This document shows, one piece after another, positions 46,103 to 56,979 of a stretch of 64,000 nt of DNA. The position numbers were made by a program, and so were the translations under genes. The DNA is from Pectinophora gossypiella (lineage: Eukaryota > Arthropoda > Insecta > Lepidoptera > Gelechiidae), in contig NC_065408.1 of the NCBI RefSeq assembly GCF_024362695.1, positions 6,138,001 to 6,202,000 of the forward strand. The letters run 5' to 3'. Under the pieces are notes generated by a model that searched no databases, was not told the DNA's origin, and saw only the letters and a list, made by a program, of their open reading frames with translations. Position 1 is the stretch's first letter; each line of letters opens with the position of its first letter.

Positions 46103-48138
46103 AAAGGAGATCATCGGCTCTCCATACTTTGGCCGGCCCAAATTTGAAAGTACCGGCCAGAGAAAAAAAATGTGTCGAACCTTTCGAGTAGATTGCTCTG
46201 AACATTTTTTACTATGACACCAAACGTGTATGACCATTAGTTTGGCTTTAATTGGATTTTAAAAATCACGATTTTTCATACATTTTGTAAAAAAAAATAT
46301 TATGTCCGTTTGGAAAAAAAGGGATACAGGCGTATTACAAAGGACCGTTAGAACATTTATTAGTATGGCGCCAAACTTCTATGACCATTATTTTGACGTT
46401 TATTGGACTTCCCGTTTTGGTTAATATGTTAAAATGCCGGCAATCGAAAAAAATACGTCGAATCTGTCTAATAGTTGCTTCTAAATATTTTTTAATATGA
46501 CACCAAACATCTATGACCATTATTTTGACTTTTATTGGAATTTACGTTTTAGTTCAAATGTGAAAAGTGCCGACCAGCAAAAATACCATGTAGAAAGTAT
46601 CGAGTAGTTGTCTATTAATATTTTTTTCTATAGCACCAAACGTGTACGATCATTAGTTTGGCTTTAATTTTATTTTAAAAATCTTGATTTCTTATTTATT
46701 TTGTTTAAAAATAAAGTGCTTTGGGCAAAAATTGCGATACGGCGGATTACAAAGGACCTTTAATACAACTTTGAACATTTAATAATCTGGCGCAAAACAT
46801 TTTTGACCATTATTTTGACTTTGGCTTTTATTGGACTTTTTAAAAATCTTTATTTTTTTATACATTTTAACAATGACAACAAGCAGAGCTTTCCCAATAA
46901 CTAGTTAGTCAGTTAGTGTTAGTAGTTGGTCAGATAAATACTTTGTGTTTTTGTTTTGTGTGTTGTTAGGTGAACTTCTATATTAATACTATCTAATCTT
47001 AGATATGACGTAGGCTGTAGTTTTTGCATTCCACTCAACGTTACGGCCTAAGTTTAGGTTGAATTAGTATGACCGTAGATGGTTACCACCCTCCAAAGAT
47101 AAGCTTGCCATCTAGTGACGAAACTCGTATTTTGGTATGACGTCTGAAGTAGCTGTTAGGGAAGACAGGAGTCGGGCAGTTGTACTTTTCATGTATGCCG
47201 ATCACAATGTCCTGGTGCTACTCGGCCAATAACGTAGTACCTCTATCACCCCACTGTATTTTCCTTGTATAAACACTTTTCTTAAAAAAAAGTAGCTTCT
47301 AAAGCGTAAACGCAAACCTATTTTTAATTTATAAAAATGTGTCAAAAAGACGACTATATTACGCCTTTAGCAAGATAGTTCCATTATAACCAGATAAAAG
47401 TTTTTTTCGCCAAAGTGTAGGTATCTATGAAAACACCAGATTTTTGAAAATTCGAATTAAGTTCAAAATAGTGGTAATAGACGTTTAATTCCATTTCAAT
47501 AAAGCGCCTGTTATGTTTTATTTTTTTACAAAATGAATCAAAAATCAAGATTTTTTTTAATCCAACAAAATCCAAACTAATGGTCATACACGTTTTTGTC
47601 ATAGTGAATAATGTTTATAGGTATCTTCTCGATAGCTTTGACATGTGTTTTTTGCTGACCGGCACTTTTCACACAGAAACTATAACGTAAAGTCCAACAA
47701 AAGTCAAAATAATGGTCATAGACGTTTGGTGCCCTAATAATAATTGGTCAAACGGATAAGTTATAACGGAGTATACCAATATTGTTTCTTGGCCGGCACT
47801 TCACATTTTCACCAAAAATGTATGAAAATTCACGTTTTTTTAATTCGAATAAAACCGAAAATATTGACCCTACAGCTTTAGTGCCATAGTAATAAATGCT
47901 CAGACGGATAAGTTCTAAGGATATATACCATTATTGTTACTTGGCCGGCACTTTACATTTTGACCAAAAATTTATGAAAAATACAGTTTTTTTAATTCGA
48001 ATAAAACCGAAGATATTGACCCTACAGCTTTGGTGCCATAGTAATAAATGCTCAGATGGATAAGATCTAACGGAATATAGCAAAATTATTTTTTGGCCGG
48101 CACTTTGACTTCTGGGCCGAAATCCGATGATCTCCTTT
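46103..48138. mobile_element. FB2: 2.04-kb foldback element with tandem units in both arms
   Basis: Perfect 15-bp ends aaaggagatcatcgg / ccgatgatctccttt. The left arm has about five units of 130-155 bp with 'caccaaac', 'tatgaccattattttgac', 'ttattgga' (46210, 46364, 46496, 46631, 46786). The right arm has about five inverted units (47575, 47710, 47865, 48020 and a weaker one). 'ggccggcac' marks the outer parts. The unique centre is about 46865-47330. It encodes no protein. The architecture is that of foldback-type DNA transposons; the superfamily is not established. Confidence 0.75.
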
Positions 48139-48324
48139 AACAAAACTACAAAAATTTGCTTTAGTACTGACTGACACAGTGTCCTTTCTAACTTAGATTA
48201 AACAATATACGGGAAATGAGCTGTTCACCTATCACCATACAATGCATCATGTCCATCCAAGAACTTCGTATCAAAATTGGCAGTATTATCTTTTCACGAG
48301 GGCCATAATGAGACGGCACCATGG

Positions 48325-48412
48325 CTTCTCACCGGTACCTAACGTCGCCAAACAACTTATTTTGAAATTGGTTTCGTTGCCAAAGCGTCGCCAAGTGAAT
48401 TACCTGCCACAC
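48325..48412. repeat. MITE family H fragment
   Basis: 'taacgtcgccaaacaactta', 'gttgccaaagcgtcgccaag', 'tgaattacctgcca'. Confidence 0.7.
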
Positions 48413-48448
48413 AATTCCAACTCGATTACAGCCTTTACTTTGGCTCTT

Positions 48449-48800
48449 ATCATCATCATCAATTTAAGACCCACGCTCTTGTCAGTGCAGCATTTTCCAT
48501 GCTACTTTTTAGGGAAAAATAGGGCAGTGGTTTCCCTCTTGCCTTCCGCCCCGCAGTACTCCTGTCCTCCGCCTCTGAATAGTACTGACAGTTACTGCTG
48601 CCCTCTGTCAGGTTCCAGGTTACAGTCCCTGTGACTTGCTCCTTCCGTCCTGCATTGCCGTACCGATGGCTCCCATCTTCGCCTCTGCAACCGTTGAGGT
48701 TTTCACCCGTATCCCTGGGCAAGGGTTCTACGTTACACCCCGTAGGTCTACCCTCCTGTAGGTCTGGTGGTAGGTAGGCAGGTGGTGGTAGGTACTTTGG
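48449..48800 (-). repeat. LINE-c 3' region, longest copy
   Basis: On the minus strand it reads from a 'cctacctaccaccagacctac' type start, through 'acgggtgaaaacctcaacgg', 'aggagcaagtcacagggact', 'gaggcggaggacaggagtac', to 'gcgtgggtcttaaattgatg' and (GAT)n. A frame of 140 codons crosses it (48459-48881, minus), but the copies at 27418 and 43599 do not keep it. I treat it as an untranslated LINE tail. Confidence 0.75.
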
Positions 48801-48866
48801 CTCTATGAGGTATTTATTATTTATTCCATTTCTCGTATCCTGATCATAATAATATTTATTATCTAC

Positions 48867-49170
48867 TTCTTCTTCTATCATGTGGGTTATGCGATTACCA
48901 ACCTAATCAACCCTAGTATCAGGGTTATAATTGAGCCGCCAAAAATACCTGACATGCCTCATGTAACGACTTACTTACATGAGTAACCAGTAACCGGGAC
49001 CAACGGCGTAACGAGCCTTCCGAAGCGCGGGTCATCTTACTTTCGGATAATCAGGTAATCAGCCTTTAACGTCTTAACCAAACTAGGGATCACAAAGTGT
49101 TTTTTGTGATATGCCCCACCGGGATTCGAACCCAGGGCCTCCGGATTGTGAACCCAACGCTCAACCACTT
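48867..49170 (-). mobile_element. SINE-1 copy, head cut at box A
   Basis: Tail, centre ('acgagccttccgaagcgcgg') and box B ('gggattcgaaccc') are present. The head stops at 'gcgctcaaccac' and is followed by (TTAC)n. Confidence 0.88.
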
Positions 49171-49477
49171 ACTTACTTACTTATATCATTATATTGCGTT
49201 AGAACGATCCCAGTACAAGAGGCTGGGTTATCTTATCATTCACACTCCATTACCTACGACGTGCAATGATATTATTGTACAGAAGTTACGATATTTCGAT
49301 TAGCTTAGTAAGAGCTTCCATATGAATCTAGATTCGTTCCTTTCTGTAGGCTGTTATTATGCCGCTCGATTTCCATTTAGTAACTACATACATTGTACTA
49401 TGATACTGCATATTGCACGGCAAACGTGAGGTGAACAAATAATGAGTTATTTATATTTTACCTAAAGCATACTAATC
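49171..49477. other. No gene seen
   Basis: Unremarkable. Confidence 0.6.
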
Positions 49478-49535
49478 TAATCTAGCCTACAAGATCCCAC
49501 TGCTGGACAAAGGCCTCCCCCTCCTCCTTCCATAC
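49478..49535 (-). repeat. LINE-t tail fragment
   Basis: 'tagcctacaagatcccactg', 'ggacaaaggcctccccct'. Confidence 0.7.
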
Positions 49536-49542
49536 AAAAAAC

Positions 49543-49700
49543 TAAAGCATACAATAAGGAATAATACTACGTATAGAAAGGCAACTCTCCGCTCCCCACC
49601 AGCGTCTAAGCTAGCCCCTCGAACTTAGTTTAGACTTAAATCGTATATCGTCAATCGCGTGTGATAGATGCGCGTGTACGATAACATCAAAGTGTAGTGT
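49543..49700 (+). repeat. Interspersed repeat family I, diverged
   Basis: 'aataatactacgtatagaaa', 'caactctccgctccccacca', 'cttagtttagacttaaat'. The 'acctcaccccctct' block is missing. Confidence 0.6.
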
Positions 49701-50280
49701 CTGTGCAAAACGAGGTTGTTTGTATGAAGTGAAAAGAACTATTCACATATTCATATTTTTATTGGTAATGTGCATTACACGTCTTTCATGTAGAGATCAT
49801 AAAGGAAAATAAGTAAATTTATTACGTATAATTAGAACGACTGAACAAGTTTCATATTATCAGCATCTATGTTGCCCTTTATTAGTCTATTGTACCTATA
49901 CGTAAGGTCCCATAGCGTATGATACACGCAACGCATAACGTAAGTAAATTCGATAAATGTCCAAAAACTTAACCTACTTACATCCTATAAGCATAAAGTA
50001 CAGAATATACGTTCGTTCGAATGATGACATATTATTATATAATAAAAAACATAGTACAAAATGATATAACTCAGTCCGTAAAGTTGTTTGCCCTGCACTA
50101 CATAAATTGTATCATGAAAAATATTACGTCCCAAAAGAATGAATTGAAAAAAGTTTTTCATCATTACTCCGAAAGTAATGTGATATTTCGAATGTCGACT
50201 AATGATATCAAAATATAGTTACGCATTTTCCATTTTATATTTTTTTTATTATTTATTCGTAATTAATATTATTTATATAT
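49701..50280. other. No gene seen
   Basis: A+T-rich; the ORF at 50021 is unsupported. Confidence 0.6.
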
Positions 50281-50655
50281 GCGGTGCCGTAGTACCTCAG
50301 TGGATAGAACGCTTGCCTCTCAATTTGAGGTCTTAGGTTCGAATCCAGCTCAGTCAATACTTTATTGCACAACGACATATACAAAGGCAAACATATATAC
50401 GAAAAAAAATAAGCACAACAATCCAATGATTGTGGAATTTGTTTCATCACGGGCTCAACGGTGAAGGAAAACATCATAAGGAAATCCACATTCCCGAGAA
50501 ATGCATTTTCGGAGGTATGTGACCTAACCTGTATTGGGCTGTATTTCCCTTCGTGGCGTGGGTATAATGATAAACTATGCCAGAAAAATGCTCCTGTAAA
50601 AAACCGTCAAATCTTCAGGTTAGATAAGCGGACCCTGTGAAAAATGGGATAATAG
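50281..50655 (+). mobile_element. SINE-2, full-length reference copy
   Basis: Head 'gccgtagtacctcagtggat' (box A) and 'taggttcgaatccag' (box B), then 'ggctcaacggtgaaggaaaa', 'ttcggaggtatgtgacctaa', 'gttagataagcggaccctgt'. About 375 bp. It defines the family to which the headless copies belong. A linker of about 100 A+T-rich bases separates head and body. Confidence 0.88.
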
Positions 50656-50948
50656 GACTATGATGGGTAATTAATATATTTATGCTTCTATTATGAATCG
50701 TCCGGGTTGAGTATTGTAATCAAATTGATGAAATTTGAGAATTTAGGGAGGGAAATAAAGGCCCACATGAACGAACATTATTTGTTAATAAAGCTTTTCA
50801 TAAAGCTACACGTATCGTGTTATTATTTTTTTTAAGTACTTATTTTTTCAGGGACTTTTAATGACTGTGTATTATTTCGTACTTTAATATAGGAATTATA
50901 GCGTTGACAGCGACTCCTTGAAGGCGACTCCCGCTACGGCGAGTCTCT
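50656..50948. other. No gene seen
   Basis: Unremarkable. Confidence 0.6.
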
Positions 50949-50951
50949 TTA

Positions 50952-51157
50952 GGCCAGGCGCGCACTACGAGTTTTTCGCCGCGCTGCAGAAAAGAGCAGT
51001 GGCATAATGTCGCACTGTAATACTGCGCCGCTGCGGCGGCTCTGTCGTCAAGTGCGCGCAATACAATTTAAATCTGTTTGGTACAGAATTACAGTGCGAC
51101 ATTATGCCTCTGCTTTTTTCTGCCGTTCGACGAAAAACTCGTAGTGCGCGCCTGGCC
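50952..51157. mobile_element. 206-bp MITE with TTA duplication, Harbinger-like
   Basis: Ends 'ggccaggcgcgcactacgag' and its complement, with arms of about 70 bp. TTA flanks both sides (50949-50951 and 51158-51160). A 3-bp TWA target duplication is the hallmark of PIF/Harbinger elements. Non-autonomous. Confidence 0.8.
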
Positions 51158-51160
51158 TTA

Positions 51161-51865
51161 CGGTGAGTAGTGAGACGTCGCGTCTGTCATTTGTTTGTAC
51201 AGTTCAAAACACAATTTTAATCGCGCTGTCAAAGCCACAGTTCCATTTTAGCAAAGTCACTTTTTTTACGGTATCTTTTGTTTGCCTTATTTTTTGTACA
51301 TTTCCTTCGGACGACATTCAATATATTTGGCCGGACCAACACTTCCTTCACTCTAAAGTTCTACAACACTAACCCAAAACAAACACGGCACTACCAATCT
51401 CAAGTTGCCCACAACACAATTACTGTCCAGTAATTGTTGTCTAACCCTGTGGTCTCAACCGAACGTGTCAGTATGTGGTGACCTTAAAGTGCAAAATAGT
51501 AGTCTTGATAGTGGATTGACGGATGACCTTTTTTTTGACGTCACTGTAGATTTGCTGCAAATGGCATTAATTACTTGGCCGGAGAAATGGGGAGCGCTGA
51601 GGGATCTCACAACACTTACAACAGGTCTGAGGATGCTCGTCTCAGGGCGTCGACGTCTGATAGGACAATATTTGAAAAGATTCGATCCTAGTGGGTCGAT
51701 AGCGATAAACGCTGAATGACGGAAATCGTCGACCACGCTGGGGTCGTTATCGGGGTATGGACTGACTGATATTGAACGCCATAATAATGATGAAGGTACT
51801 GTATGTTTGGTGTTAGTTATCTTATCGATCCTAGTTACCAAAGTGGACTGCGTCAAGTGTCCATG
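51161..51865. other. No gene; overlapping unsupported ORFs
   Basis: A 104-codon plus ORF (51405-51719) and a 133-codon minus ORF (51455-51856) overlap on opposite strands. Neither shows a domain; at most one could be real and nothing favours either. Confidence 0.4.
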
Positions 51866-52010
51866 ATAGCCTTGTTCGGAGAACGTGTGTCATCTTAGTG
51901 TCATGGGTTGAAATCCCACCTCATACTCTAAACCGCTGAAATCGAATTTGTGGGTTTGAATTCATGTTTCAATCGTAGATAATTGATATGACGTGGTTTC
52001 CAGGATTTGT
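51866..52010 (+). repeat. SINE-2 head and linker fragment
   Basis: 'gccttgttcggagaacgtgt' and box B 'gggttgaaatccc', then 'gggtttgaattcatgtttca'. The body is missing. Confidence 0.65.
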
Positions 52011-52144
52011 GCTCGGTTAATGGCAATTGGCTCGCACCTTTAATGGTATCTATTAAACTTAAGCAGTTGGCTTCTTGACAGTTTTCAGATAATTATTTTA
52101 AAAATTACAAGCCCTTATTTTATACCTCTTAAAATATTGTAAAA

Positions 52145-52192
52145 AATTCCGCATCGACAAGAGCGTGTCTCTTAAATTGATGATGATGAAAA
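52145..52192 (+). repeat. LINE-c 3' terminal fragment
   Basis: 'gacaagagcgtgtctcttaa' followed by 'attgatgatgatgaa'. Confidence 0.75.
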
Positions 52193-53464
52193 TATTGTAT
52201 TTTCTCTAAAAAGCTTTGTAAGTATAATAGAAAAAAACATATTTTTCTTCATTGATTTCAAATGCACGAAAACTTTCACAGTGACGTCACATTTCAATAA
52301 ACAAAGAAAATGTCAAAAAGTAAAACTTGAAATCTGACGGATAGTTTTTGTTTTTTTTTGTGATATGTGTCGTCACGCGAAGGTTAATCATGGCCGCCCG
52401 TGTTACGGGTCCGGTAATGCACAAAAAAAATAGCATTCTTATTTTGTAAAAATAATATATTTATAAATGATCTTATTAAAAACTATTGGATAATTATCGT
52501 TAAATGATAAACCACCATAAACGACATTTTATTTTTACAACTGTCAAGTAGAGAATTGTTTACTTACCTCTACAAATCCTATTTCAGTATTGACCTAGTC
52601 CAACCTAGACCACTCAAAGGATCTGAAAGAATAAACACAGATAAAGTTTCTACTTCGGTTACTTACCTATATTTTTAAGTGGGACACAGTTCTAAACGTA
52701 TCATCATTGGCCTTATACGACTGTTTCAGACGATTTATGACGTCATTGCCTCGAAGAGATGAACTAAACGTATACTCTTTCAGTTTTCAATTGTCATTTT
52801 CATCGCTGCGCTCTAGTTACAAAGTCCATGAGGAATCACACAAAAATATTGCGTGCCAAAACAATTCTCACGTCATATTTTGCATTTTGTTTTTCCGTGG
52901 CAACAGCGTGTAAAATATTAGTTTTAGATACGTGTCACTTGTTCAGAAAATGGGTTGTCGCAGTGGGTCAGATTGATAACCTCCCACATTCGCCGGTTCA
53001 ACGATTTATCATCTGGAATTTTGAAAAAATGAACAGCTAATGTGGGCTGGCGTCAGAATTTTCAAGTGAACGAAAAAATAACCCATTCCCCTACCTACCT
53101 ATAATATCATAACGGAAAATAACAAAAACTTTATTGCACACTAATAAAATATAAAAGAGAAATTGAAAAAATATGATAGGTGGTTTTTTGCTTAGTAGCA
53201 ATCTCTTGCTAATGTGCTAGAAATTCTTTTTTTTTAACAATTCTTTGTTGGACTCCCTCTCTCTCCTTGGCATTTATTATTCCCATCAGATGGTGGGGTC
53301 TACCTTCTTTGTCTTTCTCTTCCACTTCGCTCTATCGGACGTAGTCTTTGTTAGACTGTGGGAGCGAAAAAAACAAGAATGCAAGAATGCATTTTGCCTG
53401 CTTATAATTGCTAATATAATGTGGTTCTCTCGAGTTTATAATTTAGTTAGGATAACACAATATC
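52193..53464. other. No gene seen; one CRE-like site
   Basis: 'gtgacgtcac' near 52282-52291 is a palindromic CRE-like site. ORFs at 52707-53040 and 53245-53478 have no motif. Confidence 0.5.
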
Positions 53465-53668
53465 TTCTTCTCTTGTGAGGGTTGTGAGACAAAACATGAC
53501 CGACCTCAACAGCCCTGGTGGCAGGGTTACTATTGAGTTCCTGACTAGTTTGGTTCGGACATGCGGGCTGATCATTAGCATGTCTAAAAGTAAGATGGAA
53601 GAAGGGCATGTTAAGCAATCGGTCCCAGCTATTATTTACTTAAGTAAATAATCTTTACATGAGCGATC
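53465..53668. mobile_element. SINE-1 copy broken by an inversion
   Basis: 53465-53545 is SINE-1 tail on the minus strand ('ccctggtggcagggttacta'). 53546-53668 is SINE-1 middle on the plus strand ('ctagtttggttcggacatgc', 'aatcggtcccagctattatt'). The two meet head to head at 'gttcctgactag'. Confidence 0.75.
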
Positions 53669-53744
53669 ATCCTGTTGAAATTTCGATTTCCCCTTTTACA
53701 TGGGACTTAAACATAGCTAACGAGTAGTGGTGCATTAGTATACA
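53669..53744. other. Unclassified repeat-like fragment
   Basis: 'ccttttacatgggacttaaa' and 'taacgagtagtgg' look like a common lepidopteran repeat fragment. There is no second copy here to confirm it. Confidence 0.35.
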
Positions 53745-53920
53745 GGGTGTTAGTGATACCGTAACGAAAACTTTGAGGGATGATTCAGACCATGATTCTA
53801 AGTTGACATCAAAACGAATTTTTCGTCGCAAAATAATCATGAATTTTTGACAGGAAATTACACTTTAGATATATCAACTCAGAATCATAGTCTGACTCAT
53901 CCCCCTCAGCATTCGTTAAT
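53745..53920. mobile_element. FB1 single unit, right end cut
   Basis: 'agggtgttagtgataccgta' on the left; the right arm stops at 'cctcagcattcgttaa', before the terminal repeat. Confidence 0.82.
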
Positions 53921-54823
53921 TCTTCGGGGACACAAGCGTGATACTTTTTTATGTAATTTCCATGAATGATTACAAAAGCGGCTTAATTATACAAAATGAA
54001 GAACTTCAGATGACAGTACAAACTACCTAATGAGAATGGGCTGAAAATCGGCTCACAGTGGTGCAACATAGAACGTAAAGTGTCTCTTTACAAACATCTC
54101 AAGAATCTCATTTAAAGTTCAGCATACTTAGAAAGTCGCAGTAGAGTGTATTATGTGAACGCTCACTAACTTTGGTAGTGCATAGTTAAAGTAGGTAGAA
54201 TCAGCAACAGCAATTATGGTGCAGGATGTAACCGAAATATTACTCATTTGGGGGCATGGCAGTGCCCCCGCCAAGACGAGCAAAGCGAAGTGCAAGGGCA
54301 GGGCACTACCAACCTTTTCTCGAAACGTCTCGTCGATTATTTGAGCCTTCATAACTGATGTTTGAATTATACCAAACTTAATTCTCAGGATATGTTGTCA
54401 GCAGTAAACTTATTAAACATATCAAGTTTCAAATGCCTATTATACTTTACGTTTTATAGATACGTAAAAAACCACGATTTTGACACTTACTCACTGACTC
54501 ATTAACGATCATCAAAATAATAAGGTACTTACCAGATGTTTTAGAAGTTTTGAAAATTGGGATGTAACCAAGTTATAGTAAACAAACAACAAGAAAATTC
54601 TAATACTTGGAACTACCACCCTGAAACAGAGATAAATTTATTAATGCGGTCGAGTTGTATAATAATTGTATTGAACGAAGTGAAAAGATAAGTTTGTCGC
54701 ACCTTAGCTTGGTTGACAGCGCTTCGCTACTAGATGTCGCTATGTAAAACGGTGACGTCGTACCTTCTTTTGGACGTTAAGACGTACTTCCAGGACGTAA
54801 AGAGAATGCGCAGTTGAGCAAAA
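53921..54823. other. No gene; weak repeat N relative at 54370-54560
   Basis: 'acgattttgacacttactca' and 'ctgactcattaacgatcatc' resemble repeat N at 36560. The 74-codon minus ORF 54128-54352 has no motif. Confidence 0.5.
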
Positions 54824-55027
54824 TTGCATTTTGCAGCTGGTCACTCGCCAGTCTATTTAGCCTATTTTAGTACTTACTTTCTTACTGATTGGGATTGTGA
54901 AATAGTTTCACTTGAAGTAGAGGGCCTCGTGCCGCAATATTGTGTTCATATGCCGAGAGATGGTTCTTGCCTCTTCCATTGCTTGAAATTAAGTGCCGCG
55001 TTAGGTATTTCGTACTTAAGACCGTAA
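54824..55027 (+). pseudogene. OTU cysteine-protease-like fragment
   Basis: The 67-residue frame contains VPQYCVHMPRDGSCLFHCLK at residues 36-55. Asp46-Gly-Ser-Cys49-Leu-Phe fits the Asp-Gly-x-Cys-Leu-Phe signature around the catalytic cysteine of OTU-family deubiquitinases. In insects such domains occur in cellular genes and in large DNA transposons such as Helitrons. Here the frame ends about 18 residues past the Cys and no further OTU block, including the catalytic His, is readable. So this is either one exon (the phase after 'gcgtta|ggtatt' could be a weak donor) or a dead fragment, more likely the latter. The upstream part of the frame (1-30) may not belong. Confidence 0.5.
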
Positions 55028-55934
55028 GAAGTTTAGCTGCGTAGATAACATACGCTTCGTCTATTGGTCAAAACCCTTGACATGGTTCGCGGTGACGCGC
55101 GGTGCGGTGGCTGTGCCTAAGCGTCTGACAAAACGAAGTGAAATCCGTAGGTGAAATCCCAACAAAAACATTTTCTTGTAAAATGTTGTCAAGACGAGAT
55201 AATATCAATCGCAATGTCAAAAAGTAATCAGATCTGATGTAAAGCCAAACTTCTAACTCTACACGCCCTAACTATAAAAACACTATAAGTGCACAAACTT
55301 TACACGTTAGGTAAAATTATGTTTCTTAAACTTGGCTGTTTCGCTACCATCACATGAGCATAAGAGCAAAAACTAAATTATCGATTTTATCTTAATGTAT
55401 CAAATAGAAAGCTTTGAATTGAAAAATAATAATAATAAAATAATATAAATCAACGTTATTTGGTAAATCCTTTCATTTAAAATTATTTCCTGACAAGGAC
55501 AAAATTCTACTTAATCGTCAATAAGGCTTGTTAGCTCGAAACAATGTTTTGTTGAGTTTGAAATTGTCTTTTAACGAAGCTGAATATCATGGACTGAGCA
55601 CAATTCAAGAATTAAAATAATAAATGCTTTTGAAATTTCCAGTAAGCCTGCCTCTGTACCAAATGTTTCCAAGTCGACTTACCTTCGAGTTAAAATTACT
55701 GGGATTCATCTTAATTTCTTAGCTATTAGAGTACTTTGAAACGAATACGTCAGGTGCTTCTTATCTCAACTGGAGCCATTATTGTTTCGCTTTAATTAGT
55801 AATATATAAGTACTTAGGTATGTGCATAAAATACAAAATGTGATGATAAAATCAAATGAGATGAAAAGTGAATTTATTAAGTGCCCAATTCATATACCAT
55901 AGCCACAATAAAGTTAGGTTTTTCATTCCATACA
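55028..55934. other. No gene seen
   Basis: G+C-richer just after the OTU-like frame (ggtgacgcgcggtgcggtgg), then A+T-rich. Confidence 0.5.
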
Positions 55935-56348
55935 TACATAAGATCATGGCTACATCCCAATTGGGGTTATCAGAGGTTCATCCATCGCAAGGTTAACTAA
56001 ATATCGCGCTTCACCGAACTTCCTGTTGGGCTAAACTGAAAGGAGATGACCCGTATCGCCGAGCTGACTGTGTTAGTGAAAACTGGGGGTTAAAAAGGCC
56101 ACATAAAAGCAATTCATCTCAAATAGCAATATTGCTATTTGACAGTTGTTTGCATTACGCACTTACTTTACTTTTGAAATGTCAAATTGGAATGTTGCTT
56201 TTTTAGATGAATTACTTCAATGCGGCGTTTATAACGCCCTCTGCACTTAAGATGAATTATTAACTCATTAGTGCAGTTCGGTACCGGGTTTTGAACCGCG
56301 GCTCTCGCAGTTTCAGAAGCAAGCCTGTGTACCACAGGATCACAGTTT
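55935..56348 (-). mobile_element. SINE-3 copy, interrupted by a MITE
   Basis: Tail 'ggctacatcccaattggggt' and body to 'tgtgttagtgaaaact', interrupted, then resuming 'acttaagatgaatta' and ending with box B complement 'gggttttgaaccgcgg' and 'gaagcaagcctgtgtaccac'. Same family as 39070-39501. Confidence 0.75.
56085..56244. mobile_element. MITE family G nested in SINE-3
   Basis: Begins 'gggggttaaaaaggccacat', folds at about 56160 and ends near 'gcggcgtttataacgccc'. 'act' lies on both sides (56082-56084 and 56245-56247), a probable 3-bp target duplication. Second copy of the element at 4360-4511. Confidence 0.78.
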
Positions 56349-56445
56349 TTACTTTCCTACATTTTATAACATTTTGACGAGGTTAGTACACTTAGATAAG
56401 TTGCAGCTTTGGATACGAAGACAGAGAACATCCCCAATATATTTC

Positions 56446-56775
56446 ATCATCAACAGCCTATATACGTCCCAATGCTGGGCACAGGCCTCCCCTCAATCAA
56501 CCGGAGGGGGTATGGAGCATACTTCACCACGCTGCTCCACTGCGGGTTGGTGGAGGTGTTTTACGGCTAATAGCCGGGACCAACGGCTTAACGTGCCCTC
56601 CGAAGCACGGAATCATCTTAGTTTTTCGGACAATCAGGTGATTCAAGCCTGAAAAGTCCTTATCAAACAAAGGACAGACTCACAAAGTGATTTCGACAAT
56701 GTCCCCATCGGGAATCGAACCCGGACCTCCAGATCGTGAGCCTAACGCTCTAACCACTAGACCACGGAGGCTGTT
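56446..56775 (-). mobile_element. SINE-1b with LINE-t tail, complete and young
   Basis: Minus strand: head 'ctccgtggtctagtggttag' (box A), 'gggttcgattcccgatgggg' (box B), central domain 'gtgcttcggagggcacgtta', then 'ggctattagccgtaaaacac' and the LINE-t tail 'gtgcccagcattgggacgta'. 'atattt' flanks both ends as a likely target duplication. The intact Pol III boxes and complete tail make this the best-preserved SINE here. Confidence 0.92.
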
Positions 56776-56979
56776 ATATTTACTAAATGCCCCAATATAT
56801 TTACTAAATTGATTTTACCACAGTGACGGACTATCCAGGCTTCGTTCCACAAAAAAAATATAGATGGCGGTGTTCAGTGTTGCCTTCGTTTAACCTTCTT
56901 ATTAATTACAGTATATTTTTAAAGAATTATGTACCCAGCGATGACAAAATAGGTAATTATCAAGTTAAAGTTAAATAAA

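Noticed and set aside
48459..48881. 140-codon minus ORF as a gene
   Set aside because: It runs through the LINE-c 3' region and its (GAT)n tail; the other LINE-c copies do not keep the frame.
51405..51856. Overlapping 104- and 133-codon ORFs as genes
   Set aside because: Opposite strands over the same DNA, no domain, no splice or repeat support.
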